64,000 nucleotides of DNA, from the NCBI RefSeq assembly GCF_963678635.1, contig NC_087062.1, positions 93,659,845 through 93,723,844 of the forward strand. Reading direction: 5' to 3'. Each line of letters begins with the position of its first letter. Positions within the stretch are counted from its first letter, which is position 1. This DNA comes from Symsagittifera roscoffensis (taxonomy: Eukaryota > Xenacoelomorpha > Acoela > Convolutidae). The notes beneath the pieces are model-generated. The model made no database searches, was not told the origin of the DNA, and worked only from the letters and a program-made list of their open reading frames with translations. A program made the position numbers and the translations under genes. This document shows positions 32,579 through 45,922 of the stretch, piece after piece.

Positions 32579-35500
32579 ATTGAAAATCATTCTATGTGGC
32601 AAATAAACATCAGGTGAATCGATATAGCCACTGAAAATCATTCTATGTGGCAAATAAACATCAGGTGAATCGATATAGCCACTGACAATCATTCTATGTG
32701 GCAAATAAACATCAGGTGAATCGATATAGCCACTGAAAATCATTCTATGTGGCAAATAAACATCAGGTGAATCGATATAGCCACTGACAATCATTCTATG
32801 TGGCAAACAAATAAACATCCGGTGAATCAGTATAGCCACTGACAATCATTCTATGTGGCAAATAAACATCAGGTGAATCGATATAGCTATTGAAAATCAT
32901 TCTATGTGGCAAATAAACATCTGGTGAATCGATATAGCCATTGAAAATCATTCTATGTGGCAAATAAACATCAGGTGAATCGATATAGCCATTGAAAATC
33001 ATTCTATGTGGCAAATAAACATCAGGTGAATCGATATAGCCACTGACAATCATTCTATGTGGCAAATAAACATCAGGTGAATCAGTATAGCCACTGACAA
33101 TCATTCTATGTGGCAAATAAACATCAGGTGAATCAGTATAGCCACTGACAATCATTCTATGTGGCAAATAAACATCAGGTGAATCGATATAGCCACTGAC
33201 AATCATTCTATGTGGCAAATAAACATCAGGTGAATCAGTATAGCCACTGACAATCATTTTATGTGGCAAATAAACATCAGGTGAATCGATATAGCCATTG
33301 AAAATCATTCTATGTGGCAAATAAACATCAGGTGAATCGATATAGCCACTGACAATCATTCTATGTGGCAAATAAACATCAGGTGAATCAGTATAGCCAC
33401 TGACAATCATTTTATGTGGCAAATAAACATCAGGTGAATCGATATAGCCATTGAAAATCATTCTATGTGGCAAATAAACATCAGGTGAATCGATATAGCC
33501 ACTGAAAATCATTCTATGTGGCAAATAAACATCAGGTGAATCGATATAGCCATTGAAAATCATTCTATGTGGCAAATAAACATCAGGTGAATCGATATAG
33601 CCACTGAAAATTATTCTATGTGGCAAATAAACATCAGGTGAATCGATATAGCCACTGACAATCATTCTATGTGGCAAATAAACATCAGGTGAATCAGTAT
33701 AGCCACTGACAATCATTCTATGTGGCAAATAAACATCAGGTGAATCGATATAGCCACTGAAAATCATTCTAAGTGGCAAATAAACATCAGGTGAATCGAT
33801 ATAGCCACTGACAATCATTCTATGTGGCAAATAAACATCAGGTGAATCGATATAGCCATTGAAAATCATTCTATGTGGCAAATAAACATCTTGTGAATCG
33901 ATATAGCCACCGACAATCATTCTATGTGGCAAATAAACATCAGGTGAATCAGTATAGCCACTGACAATCATTCTATGTGGCAAATAAACATCAGGTGAAT
34001 CGATATAGCCATTGAAAATCATTCTATGTGGCAAATAAACATCAGGTGAATCGATATAGCCACTGAAAATTATTTTATGTGGCAAATAAACATCAGGTGA
34101 ATCGATATAGCCATTGAAAATCATTCTCTGTGGCAAATAAACAACAGGTGAATCGATATAGCCATTGAAAATCATTCTATGTGGCAAATAAACATCAGGT
34201 GAATCGATATAGCCACTGACAATCATTCTATGTGGCAAATAAACATCAGGTGAATCGATATAGCCATTGAAAATCATTCTATGTGGCAAATAAATATCAG
34301 GTGAATCGATATAGCCACTGAAAATCATTCTATGTGGCAAATAAACATCAGGTGAATCGATATAGCCATTGAAAATCATTCTATGTGGCAAATAAACATC
34401 AGGTGAATCGATATAGCCACTGAAAATCATTCTATGTGGCAAATAAACATCAGGTGAATCGATATAGCCACTGACAATCATTCTATGTGGCAAATAAACA
34501 TCAGGTGAATCAGTATAGCCACTGACAATCATTCTATGTGGCAAATAAACATCAGGTGAATCGATATAGCCACTGAAAATCATTCTATGTGGCAAATAAA
34601 CATCAGGTGAATCGATATAGCCACTGACAATCATTCTATGTGGCAAATAAACATCAGGTGAATCGATATAGCCATTGAAAATTATTCTATGTGGCAAATA
34701 AACATCTGGTGAATCGATATAGCCACTGACAATCATTCTATGTGGCAAATAAACATCAGGTGAATCAGTATAGCCACTGACAATCATTCTATGTGGCAAA
34801 TAAACATCAGGTGAATCGATATAGCCATTGAAAATCATTCTATGTGGCAAATAAACATCAGGTGAATCGATATAGCCACTGAAAATTATTCTATGTGGCA
34901 AATAAACATCAGGTGAATCGATATAGCCATTGAAAATCATTCTATGTGGCAAATAAACATCAGGTGAATCGATATAGCCATTGAAAATCATTCTATGTGG
35001 CAAATAAACATCAGGTGAATCGATATAGCCACTGAAAATCATTCTATGTGGCAAATAAACATCAGGTGAATCAGTATAGCCACTGACAATCAATCTATGT
35101 GGCAAATAAACATCAGGTGAATCAATATAGCCACTGAAAATCATTCTATGTGGTAAATAAACATCAGGTGAATCGATATAGCTATTGAAAATCATTCTAT
35201 GTGGCAAATAAACATCAGGTGAATCAGTATAGCCATTGAAAATCATTCTATGTGGCAAATAAACATCAGGTGAATCGATATATCCATTGAAAATCATTCT
35301 ATGTGGCAAATAAACATCAGGTGAATCGATATAGCCATTGAAAATCATTCTATGTGGCAAATAAACATCAGGTGAATCGATATAGCCATTGAAAATCATT
35401 CAATGTGGCAAATAAACATCAGGTGAATCAGTATAGCCACTGACAATCATTCTATGTGGCAAATAAACATCAGGTGAATCGATATAGCCATTGAAAATTA

Positions 35501-38500
35501 TTCTATGTGGCAAATAAACATCAGGTGAATCGATATAGCCACTGAAAATTATTCTATGTGGCAAATAAACATCAGGTGAATCAGTATAGCCACTGACAAT
35601 CATTCTAAGTGGCAAATAAACATCAAATGAATCGATATAGCCATTGAAAATTATTCTATGTGGCAAATAAACATCAGGTGAATCGATATAGCCATTGAAA
35701 ATCATTCTATGTGGCAAATAAACATCAGGTAAATCGATATAGCCATTGAAAATCATTCTATGTGGCAAATAAACATCAGGTGAATCAGTATAGCCACTGA
35801 CAATCATTCTATGTGGCAAATAAACATCAGGTGAATCGATATAGCCACTGAAAATTATTCTATGTGGCAAATAAACATCAGGTGAATCGATATAGCCACT
35901 GACAATCATTCTATGTGGCAAATAAACATCAGGTGAATCAGTATAGCCACTGACAATCATTCTATGTGGCAAATAAACATCAAGTGAATCGATATAGCCA
36001 TTAAAATCATTCTATGTGGCAAATAAACATCAGGTGAATCGATATAGCCATTGAAAATCATTCTATGTGGCAAATAAACATCAGGTGAATCGATATAGCC
36101 ATTGAAAATCATTCTATGTGGCAAATAAACATCAGGTGAATCGATATAGCCACTGAAAATCATTCTATGTGGCAAATAAACATCAGGTGAATCGATATAG
36201 CCACTGAAAATCATTCTATGTGGCAAATAAACATCAGGTGAATCGATATAGCCACTGACAATCCTTCTATGTGGCAAATAAACATCAGGTGAATCAGTAT
36301 AGCCACTGACAATCATTCTATGTGGCAAATAAACATCAGGTGAATCGATATAGCCATTGAAAATCATTCTATGTGGCAAATAAACATCAGGTGAATCGAT
36401 ATAGCCATTGAAAATCATTCTATGTGGCAAATAAACATCAGGTGAATCGATATAGCCATTGAAAATCATTCTATGTGGCAAATAAACATCAGGTGAATCG
36501 ATATAGCCACTGACAATCATTCTATGTGGCAAATAAACATCAAGTGAATCGATATAGCCACTGAAAATCATTCTATGTGGCAAATAAACATCAGGTGAAT
36601 CGATATAGCCAATGACAATCATTCTATGTGGCAAATAAACATCAGGTGAATCGATATAGCCATTGAAAATCATTCTATGTGGCAAATAAACATCAGGTGA
36701 ATCGATATAGCCACTGAAAATCATTCTATGTGGCAAATAAACATCAGGTGAATCGATATAGCCACTGACAATCATTCTATGTGGCAAATAAACATCAGGT
36801 GAATCAGTATAGCCACTGACAATCATTCTATGTGGCGAATAAACATCAGGTGAATCGATATAGCCATTGAAAATCATTCTATGTGGCAAATAAACATCAG
36901 GTGAATCGATATAGCTATTGAAAATCATTCTATGTGGCAAATAAACATCAGGTGAATCGATATAGCCACTGAAAATCATTCTATGTGGCAAATAAACATC
37001 AGGTGAATCGATATAGCCATTGAAAATCTTTCTATGTGGCAAATAAACATCAATGGAATCGATATAGCCAGGTGAATCGATATAGCCATTGAAAATCATT
37101 CTACGTGGCAAATAAACATCAGGTGAATCGATATAGCCACTGAAAATCATTCTATGTGGCAAATAAACATCAGGTGAATCGATATAGCCATTGAAAATCA
37201 TTCTATGTGGCAAATAAACATCAGGTGAATCGACATAGCCACTGAAAATCATTCTATGTGGCAAATAAACATCAGGTGAATCAGTATAGCCACTGACAGT
37301 CATTCTATGTGGCAAATAAACATCAGGTGAATCGATATAGCCATTGAAAATCATTCTATGTGGCAAATAAACATCAGGTGAATCGATATAGCTATTGAAA
37401 ATCATTCTATGTGGCAAATAAACATCAGGTGAATCGATATAGCCATTGAAAATCATTCTATGTGGCAAATAAACATCAGGTGAATCAATATAGCCACTGA
37501 AAATTATTCTATGTGGCAAATAAACATCAGGTGAATCGATATAGCCACTGACAATCATTCTATGTGGCAAATAAACAACAGGTGAATCAGTATAGCCACT
37601 GACAATCATTCTATGTGGCAAATAAACATCAGGTGAATCGATATAGCCATTGAAAATCATTCTATGTGGCAAACAAACATCAGGTGAATCGATATAGCCA
37701 CTGAAAATCATTCTATGTGGCAAATAAACATCAGGTGAATCGATATAGCCACTGAAAATCATTCTATGTGGCAAATTAACATCAGGTGAATCAGTATAGC
37801 CACTGACAATCATTCTATGTGGCAAATAAACATCAGGTGAATCGATATAGCCATTGAAAATCATTCTATGTGGCAAATAAACATCAGGTGAATCAGTATA
37901 GCCACTGACAATCATTCTATGTGGCAAATAAACATCAGGTGAATCGATATAGCCATTGAAATTTATTCTATGTGGCAAATAAATATCAGGTGAATCGATA
38001 TAGCCACTGAAAATTATTCTATGTGGCAAATAAACATCAGGTGAATCGATATAGCCATTTAAAATCATTCTATGTGGCAAATAAACATCAGGTGAATCGA
38101 TATAGCCATTGAAAGTCATTCTATGTGGCAAATAAACATCAGGTGAATCGATATAGCCATTGAAAATCATTCTATGTGGCAAATAAACATCAGGTGAATC
38201 AATATAGCCACTGAAAAATATTCTATGTGGCAAATAAACATCAGGTGAATCGATATAGCCACTGACAATCATTCTATGTGGCAAATAAACAACAGGTGAA
38301 TCGATATAGCCACTGAAAATTATTCTATGTGGCAAATAAACATCAGGTGAATCGATATAGCCATTTAAAATCATTCTATGTGGCAAATAAACATCAGGTG
38401 AATCGATATAGCCATTGAAAGTCATTCTATGTGGCAAATAAACATCAGGTGAATCGATATAGCCATTGAAAATTATTCTATGTGGCAAATAAACATCAGG

Positions 38501-40531
38501 TGAATCGATATAGCCATTGAAAATCATTCTATGTGGCAAATAAACATCAGGTGAATCGATATAGCTATTGAAAATCTTTCTATGTGGCAAATAAACATCA
38601 ATGGAATCGATATAGCCAGGTGAATCGATATAGCCATTGAAAATCATTCTACGTGGCAAATAAACATCAGGTGAATCGATATAGCCACTGAAAATCATTC
38701 TATGTGGCAAATAAACATCAGGTGAATCGATATAGCCATTGAAAATCATTCTATGTGGCAAATAAACATCAGGTGAATCGACATAGCCACTGAAAATCAT
38801 TCTATGTGGCAAATAAACATCAGGTGAATCGATATAGCCACTGACAATCATTCTATGTGGCAAATAAACATCAGGTGAATCAGTATAGCCACTGACAGTC
38901 ATTCTATGTGGCAAATAAACATCAGGTGAATCGATATAGCCATTGAAAATCATTCTATGTGGCAAATAAACATCAGGTGAATCGATATAGCTATTGAAAA
39001 TCATTCTATGTGGCAAATAAACATCAGGTGAATCGATATAGCCATTGAAAATCATTCTATGTGGCAAATAAACATCAGGTGAATCAATATAGCCACTGAA
39101 AATTATTCTATGTGGCAAATAAACATCAGGTGAATCGATATAGCCACTGACAATCATTCTATGTGGCAAATAAACAACAGGTGAATCAGTATAGCCACTG
39201 ACAATCATTCTATGTGGCAAATAAACATCAGGTGAATCGATATAGCCATTGAAAATCATTCTATGTGGCAAACAAACATCAGGTGAATCGATATAGCCAC
39301 TGAAAATCATTCTATGTGGCAAATAAACATCAGGTGAATCGATATAGCCACTGAAAATCATTCTATGTGGCAAATTAACATCAGGTGAATCAGTATAGCC
39401 ACTGACAATCATTCTATGTGGCAAATAAACATCAGGTGAATCGATATAGCCATTGAAAATCATTCTATGTGGCAAATAAACATCAGGTGAATCAGTATAG
39501 CCACTGACAATCATTCTATGTGGCAAATAAACATCAGGTGAATCGATATAGCCATTGAAATTTATTCTATGTGGCAAATAAATATCAGGTGAATCGATAT
39601 AGCCACTGAAAATTATTCTATGTGGCAAATAAACATCAGGTGAATCGATATAGCCATTTAAAATCATTCTATGTGGCAAATAAACATCAGGTGAATCGAT
39701 ATAGCCATTGAAAGTCATTCTATGTGGCAAATAAACATCAGGTGAATCGATATAGCCATTGAAAATCATTCTATGTGGCAAATAAACATCAGGTGAATCA
39801 ATATAGCCACTGAAAAATATTCTATGTGGCAAATAAACATCAGGTGAATCGATATAGCCACTGACAATCATTCTATGTGGCAAATAAACAACAGGTGAAT
39901 CGATATAGCCACTGAAAATTATTCTATGTGGCAAATAAACATCAGGTGAATCGATATAGCCATTTAAAATCATTCTATGTGGCAAATAAACATCAGGTGA
40001 ATCGATATAGCCATTGAAAGTCATTCTATGTGGCAAATAAACATCAGGTGAATCGATATAGCCATTGAAAATTATTCTATGTGGCAAATAAACATCAGGT
40101 GAATCGATATAGCCATTGAAAATCATTCTATGTGGCAAATAAACATCAGGTGAATCAGTATAGCCACTGACAATCATTCTATGTGGCATATAAACATCAG
40201 GTGAATCGATATAGCCATTGAAAATCATTCTATGTGGCAAATAAACATCAGGTGAACCGATATAGCCACTGAAAATCATTCTATGTGGCAAATAAACATC
40301 AAGTGAATCGATATAGCCATTGAAAATCATTCTATGTGGCAAATAAACATCAGGTGAATCGATATAGCCATTGAAAATCATTCTATGTGGCAAATAAACA
40401 TCAGGTGAATCTATATAGCCACTGACAATCATTCTATGTGGCAAATAAACATCAGGTGAATCGATATAGCCATTGAACATCATTCTATGTGGCAAATAAA
40501 CATCAGGTGAATCGATATAGCCATTGAAAAT
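32579..40531 (-). repeat. 51-bp satellite array 2 (about 156 units before a gap)
   Basis: Same monomer as array 1. The minus-strand frame is open for long stretches but is broken by a TGA at 35400 and by a one-base deletion near 36002. The first 2.6 kb is collinear with array 1; the rest is extra. It runs into an assembly gap, so its real length is unknown. Confidence 0.95.
37021..40116. repeat. higher-order duplication inside satellite array 2
   Basis: A rare odd monomer carrying CTTTCTATG and an 18-bp extra piece (CATCAATGGAATCG... near 37050) recurs at 38569, 1548 bp later (30 monomers plus 18 bp). Flanking variants (CAAATTAAC at 37772 and 39371) repeat in the same order with one extra monomer. 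This is a two-copy higher-order unit of about 1.55-1.6 kb. Confidence 0.8.
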
Positions 40532-40731
40532 NNNNNNNNNNNNNNNNNNNNNNNNNNNNNNNNNNNNNNNNNNNNNNNNNNNNNNNNNNNNNNNNNNNNN
40601 NNNNNNNNNNNNNNNNNNNNNNNNNNNNNNNNNNNNNNNNNNNNNNNNNNNNNNNNNNNNNNNNNNNNNNNNNNNNNNNNNNNNNNNNNNNNNNNNNNNN
40701 NNNNNNNNNNNNNNNNNNNNNNNNNNNNNNN
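40532..40731. other. assembly gap (200 N)
   Basis: Exactly 200 N between satellite array 2 and the palindromic repeats. The round number suggests a gap of unknown size. Confidence 0.98.
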
Positions 40732-41108
40732 GTTTCAGGGCCTGAAACACACGTTTATGCATGTCTCAGGTCTTCCCCACCATATTTTGATCATAAAACC
40801 AAAAACTTTATAATTTGGTTTTATTATCAAAATACGGTGGGGGAAGACCTGAGACATGCATAAACGTGCGTTTCAGGACCTGAAACGCACGTTTATGCAT
40901 GTCTCATGTCTTCCCCCAGCATATTCTGATAATAAAACCAATTTATAAAGTTTTAGGTTTTATTATCAAAATATGCTGGGGGAAGACCTGAGACATGCAT
41001 AAACGTGCGTTTCAGGGCCTGAAACGCACGTTTATGCATGTCTCAGGTCTTCCCCCAGCATATTTTGATAATAAAACCAAAAACTTTATAAATTGGTTTT
41101 ATTATCAA
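40732..41108. repeat. tandem palindromic (foldback) repeats
   Basis: Units of 138-139 bp begin at 40732, 40870 and 41009 with GTTTCAGGNCCTGAAAC. Each unit is an inverted repeat with arms of about 60 bp (CACGTTTATGCATGTCTCAG and its complement) around an AT-rich centre. The centre of unit 2 is the reverse complement of that in units 1 and 3. Unit 3 is cut at 41108 by the 480-bp array. Confidence 0.9.
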
Positions 41109-44100
41109 ACAGCAGCAGTTCATGCAGGGATCCCCCTCGTCACAACACTCCCACATGCGAGCATCCAAATTCTCGAACCAGTGGGAAAACAGATACAAAG
41201 TGAACGCACTCAAGATCATCTACGACAGATTCCTACTGCCAAATGCACAAGAGCTTAGCGAGAACGTCAGACTGCGGGGTCGATTGAGCATAGTTAGATC
41301 AAATCTGAAGAAGAAAACATTTTGCGATTAAGGTCGAAAGCATTGGGCCATATTACGAGCAAAAAAACTCGACAATATGAAATGCATATGATATGAAAAC
41401 GCACAAGCGGTAAAGTTGAACAAATACTATTTGATAAGTTTATCACAACAATTAGGCTATTTGGTATTACGAGCATGATAGTCGAAGTCCTGTTTTGGAT
41501 CCCCACATGGACGTTTTTTTGGAGGGTATGAGATTCGACAGTGTCAATGAGCAGCAGCAGCACCACTGGGACCAAATGAACCTACAACAACAGCAGCAGT
41601 TCATGCAGGGATCCCCTTCGTCACAACACTCCCACATGCGAGCATCCAAATTCTCGAACCAGTGGGAAAACAGATACAAAGTGAACGCACTCAAGATCAT
41701 CTACGACAGATTCCTACTGCCAAATGCACACGAGCTTAGCGAGACCGTCAGACTGCGGGGTCGATTGAGCATAGTTAGATCAAATCTGAAGAAGAAAAAA
41801 TTTTGCGATTAAGGTCGAAAGCATTGGGCCATATTACGAGCAAAAAAACTCGATAATATGAAATGCATATGATATGAAAACGCACAAGCGGTAAATTTGA
41901 ACAAATACTATTTGATAAGTTTATCACAACAATTAGGCTATTTGGTATTACGAGCATGATAGTCGAATTCCTGTTTTGGATTCCCACATGGACGTTTTCT
42001 TGGAGGGTATGAGATTCGACAGTGTCAATGAGCAGCAGCAGCACCACTGGGACCAAATGAACATACAACAGCAGCAGCAGTTCATGCAGGGATCCCCTCG
42101 TCACAACACTACAACATTCGAGCATCAAAATACTCGAACGAGTGGGAAAACAGATACAAAGTGAACGCACTCAAGATCATCTACGACAGATTCCTACTGC
42201 CAAATGCACAAGAGCTTAGCGAAACCGTCAGACTGCGGGGTCGATTGAGCATAGTTAGATCAAATCTGAAGAAGAAAAAATTTTGCGATTAAGGTCGAAA
42301 GCATTGGGCCATATTACGAGCAAAAAACTCGATAATATGATATGCAAATGATATGAAAACGCACAAGCGGTAAATTTGAACAAATACTATTTAATAAGTT
42401 TATCACAACAATTAGGCTATTTGGTATTACGAGCATGATAGTCGAATTCCTGTTTTGGATTCCCACATGGACGTTTTCTTGGAGGGTATGAGATTCGACA
42501 GTGTCAATGAGCAGCAGCAGCACCACTGGGACCAAATGAACATACAACAGCAGCAGCAGTTCATGCAGGGATCCCCTCGTCACAACACTACAACATGCGA
42601 GCATCAAAATTCTCGAACCAGTGGGAAACCAGATACAAAGTGAACGCACTCAAGATCATCTACGACAGATTCCTACTGCCAAATGCACAACAGCTTAGCG
42701 AGACCGTCAGACTGCGGGGGTCGATTGAGCATGGTTAGATCAAATCTGAAGAAGAAAAAATTTTGCGATTAAGGTCGAAAGCATTGGGCCATATTACGAG
42801 CAAAAACCTCAATAATATAATATGTATATGATATGAAAACGCACAAGCGGTAAATTTGAACAAATACTATTTAAAAAGTTTATCACAACAGTTAGACTAT
42901 TTGGTATTACGAGCATGATAGTCGAATTCCTGTTTTGGATTCCCACATGGACGTTTTCTTGGAGGGTATGAGATTCGACAGTGTCAATGAGCAGCAGCAG
43001 CACCACTGGGACCAAATGAACCTACAACAACAGCAGCAGTTCATGCAGGGATCCCCCTCGTCACAACACTCCCACATGCGAGCATCCAAATTCTCGAACC
43101 AGTGGGAAAACAGATACAAAGTGAACGCACTCAAGATCATCTACGACAGATTCCTACTGCCAAATGCACAAGAGCTTAGCGAGAACGTCAGACTGCGGGG
43201 TCGATTGAGCATAGTTAGATCAAATCTGAAGAAGAAAACATTTTGCGATTAAGGTCGAAAGCATTGGGCCATATTACGAGCAAAAAAACACGATAATATG
43301 AAATGCATATGATATGAAAACGCACAAGCGGTAAAGTTGAACAAATACTATTTGATAAGTTTATCACAACAATTAGGCTATTTGGTATTACGAGCATGAT
43401 AGTCGAAGTCCTGTTTTGGATCCCCACATGGACGTTTTCTTGGAGGGTATGAGATTCGACAGTGTCAATGAGCAGCAGCAGCACCACTGGGACCAAATGA
43501 ACATACAACAGCAGCAGCAGTTCATGCAGGGATCCCCTCGTCACAACACTACAACATTCGAGCATCAAAATACTCGAACGAGTGGGAAAACAGATACAAA
43601 GTGAACGCACTCAAGATCATCTACGACAGATTCCTACTGCCAAATGCACAAGAGCTTAGCGAAACCGTCAGACTGCGGGGTCGATTGAGCATAGTTAGAT
43701 CAAATCTGAAGAAGAAAAAATTTTGCGATTAAGGTCGAAAGCATTGGGCCATATTACGAGCAAAAAACTCGATAATATGATATGCATATGATATGAAAAC
43801 GCACAAGCGGTAAATTTGAACAAATACTATTTAATAAGTTTATCACAACAATTAGGCTATTTGGTATTACGAGCATGATAGTCGAATTCCTGTTTTGGAT
43901 TCCCACATGGACGTTTTCTTGGAGGGTATGAGATTCGACAGTGTCAATGAGCAGCAGCAGCACCACTGGGACCAAATGAACATACAACAGCAGCAGCAGT
44001 TCATGCAGGGATCCCCTCGTCACAACACTACAACATGCGAGCATCAAAATTCTCGAACCAGTGGGAAACCAGATACAAAGTGAACGCACTCAAGATCATC

Positions 44101-45404
44101 TACGACAGATTCCTACTGCCAAATGCACAACAGCTTAGCGAGACCGTCAGACTGCGGGGGTCGATTGAGCATGGTTAGATCAAATCTGAAGAAGAAAAAA
44201 TTTTGCGATTAAGGTCGAAAGCATTGGGCCATATTACGAGCAAAAACCTCAATAATATAATATGTATATGATATGAAAACGCACAAGCGGTAAATTTGAA
44301 CAAATACTATTTAAAAAGTTTATCACAACAGTTAGACTATTTGGTATTACGAGCATGATAGTCGAATTCCTGTTTTGGATTCCCACATGGACGTTTTCTT
44401 GGAGGGTATGAGATTCGACAGTGTCAATGAGCAGCAGCAGCACCACTGGGACCAAATGAACCTACAACAACAGCAGCAGTTCATGCAGGGATCCCCCTCG
44501 TCACAACACTCCCACATGCGAGCATCCAAATTCTCGAACCAGTGGGAAAACAGATACAAAGTGAACGCACTCAAGATCATCTACGACAGATTCCTACTGC
44601 CAAATGCACAAGAGCTTAGCGAGAACGTCAGACTGCGGGGTCGATTGAGCATAGTTAGATCAACTCTGAAGAAGAAAACATTTTGCGATTAAGGTCGAAA
44701 GCATTGGGCCATATTACGAGCAAAAAAACTCGATAATATGAAATGCATATGATATGAAAACGCACAAGCGGTAAAGTTGAACAAATACTATTTGATAAGT
44801 TTATCACAACAATTAGGCTATTTGGTATTACGAGCATGATAGTCGAAGTCCTGTTTTGGATCCCCACATGGACGTTTTCTTGGCGGGTAAGAGATTCGAC
44901 AGTGACAATGAGCAGCAGCAGCACCACTAGGACCAAATGAACCTACAACAGCAGCATTTCATGCAGGGATCCCCCTCGTCACAACAATACAACATGCGAG
45001 CATCAAAATTCTCGAACCAATGGGAATCCAGATACAAAGTGAACGCACTCAAGATCATTGCGACAAATTCCTACTGCCAAATGCACAAGAGCTTAGCGAG
45101 AACGTCAGACTGCGGGGTCGATTGAGCATAGTTAGATCAAATCTGAAGAAGAAAAAATTTTGCGATTAAGGTCGAAAGCATTGGGCCATATTACGAGCAA
45201 AAAACTCGATAATATGATATGCATATGATATGAAAACGCACAAGCGGTAAATTTGAACAAAAACTATTTAATAAGTTTATCACAACAATTAGGCTATTTG
45301 GTATTACGAGCATGATAGTCGAATTCCTGTTTTGGATCCCCACATGGACGTTTTCTTGGAGGGTATGAGATTCGACAGTGACAATGAGCAGCAGCAGCAC
45401 CTGC
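41109..45404 (+). repeat. 480-bp tandem array with short ORF (about nine units)
   Basis: Unit of 479-481 bp. A start codon recurs at 41495, 41976, 42455, 42935, 43416, 43895, 44375 and 45332 (the unit near 44853 is altered). Units at 41495, 42935 and 44375 encode 105 residues: a Gln-rich stretch, then SNQWENRYKVNALKIIYDRF and a basic end. The others lose one C in CCCCCTCGTC and stop after 62 residues. Intact units are spaced 1440 bp, so the true repeat is a trimer. The sequence looks like a captured exon, but I do not recognise the protein. The array begins mid-unit and ends in a broken unit. Confidence 0.9.
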
Positions 45405-45868
45405 TCGATATAGCCATTGAATCAAAGCCGAGAATATTTCTTTACGGCTTCAAATGTCATCACTATTGTCTGCGAGGGCTGAGAAATATTCTTTACGACC
45501 CTAATGGTCACATTTTTTGTGTCAATTATTGACTTCCTAGATGTGTAGATGTAGTCTAAGGATCCTTGAGACAGACTTGGGATGAATTTGAGATGCCCTT
45601 TAAACATTTGAATTAACTTTTTTCAACAATAATTCTCAACTGGGCTTTTTAATATAAATTTAGTCAACCAGGACTAAACAAATGTATCAACAACACTGTA
45701 TCAACTACTAGTCGATTGCTGTAGTTAGAGCGACAGTTAATTAAGAATCATCTTTTGATCTTTAGCTGCTTTCTAACTTAACCTTTTGAGTTTCTACAAT
45801 TTACTATTTAAAAGTATTCTTTTCAACTTTGAATTCACAAATTATACAGAGATTATAACAACAGGACA
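45405..45868. other. no gene; satellite trace and hairpin repeat
   Basis: At 45406 a short piece identical to the 51-bp satellite (CGATATAGCCATTGAA) joins the 480-bp array to unique DNA. From 45420 to 45507 lie two hairpin-like blocks (AGCCGAGAATATTTC...ACGGCT and AGGGCTGAGAA...GACCCT) that recur at 48013-48086. The rest is AT-rich and contains the RPS4 downstream region. Confidence 0.6.
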
Positions 45869-45874
45869 TTTAAT
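45869..45874 (-). promoter_or_regulatory. candidate poly(A) signal of RPS4
   Basis: ATTAAA on the minus strand, about 50 bases after the RPS4 stop codon. It is a common variant of AATAAA; no canonical signal is closer. Confidence 0.4.
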
Positions 45875-45922
45875 TTCAACAATCATCTTTCGACAAAATT
45901 CAGGGTGTCAATAGACAAAGTC

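Larger units (their letters stand above)
17873..35171. repeat. 8616-bp tandem duplication
   Basis: The segment 17873-26488 is repeated from 26489 with a constant shift of 8616 bp through all retroelement frames. By eye I found about 14 base differences in the 6.1 kb of unique sequence. The breaks in the shared retroelement region are common to both. The satellite part is also collinear (a variant at 26371 matches 35089, shift 8718, two monomers longer). The duplication is therefore young, or partly an assembly effect of two long similar arrays. Confidence 0.85.

Noticed and set aside
23963-40531. CRISPR array
   Set aside because: The repeats are contiguous 51-bp monomers without spacers, in a eukaryotic sequence.
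32796-40531. Giant repetitive protein gene
   Set aside because: The frame stays open because the period is 17 codons. There is a TGA at 35400, a frameshift near 36002, and variation is not biased to synonymous sites.
41294-45400. Minus-strand ORFs in the 480-bp array
   Set aside because: They are antisense to the Gln-rich frame and include low-complexity Cys/Leu runs created by CAG repeats.
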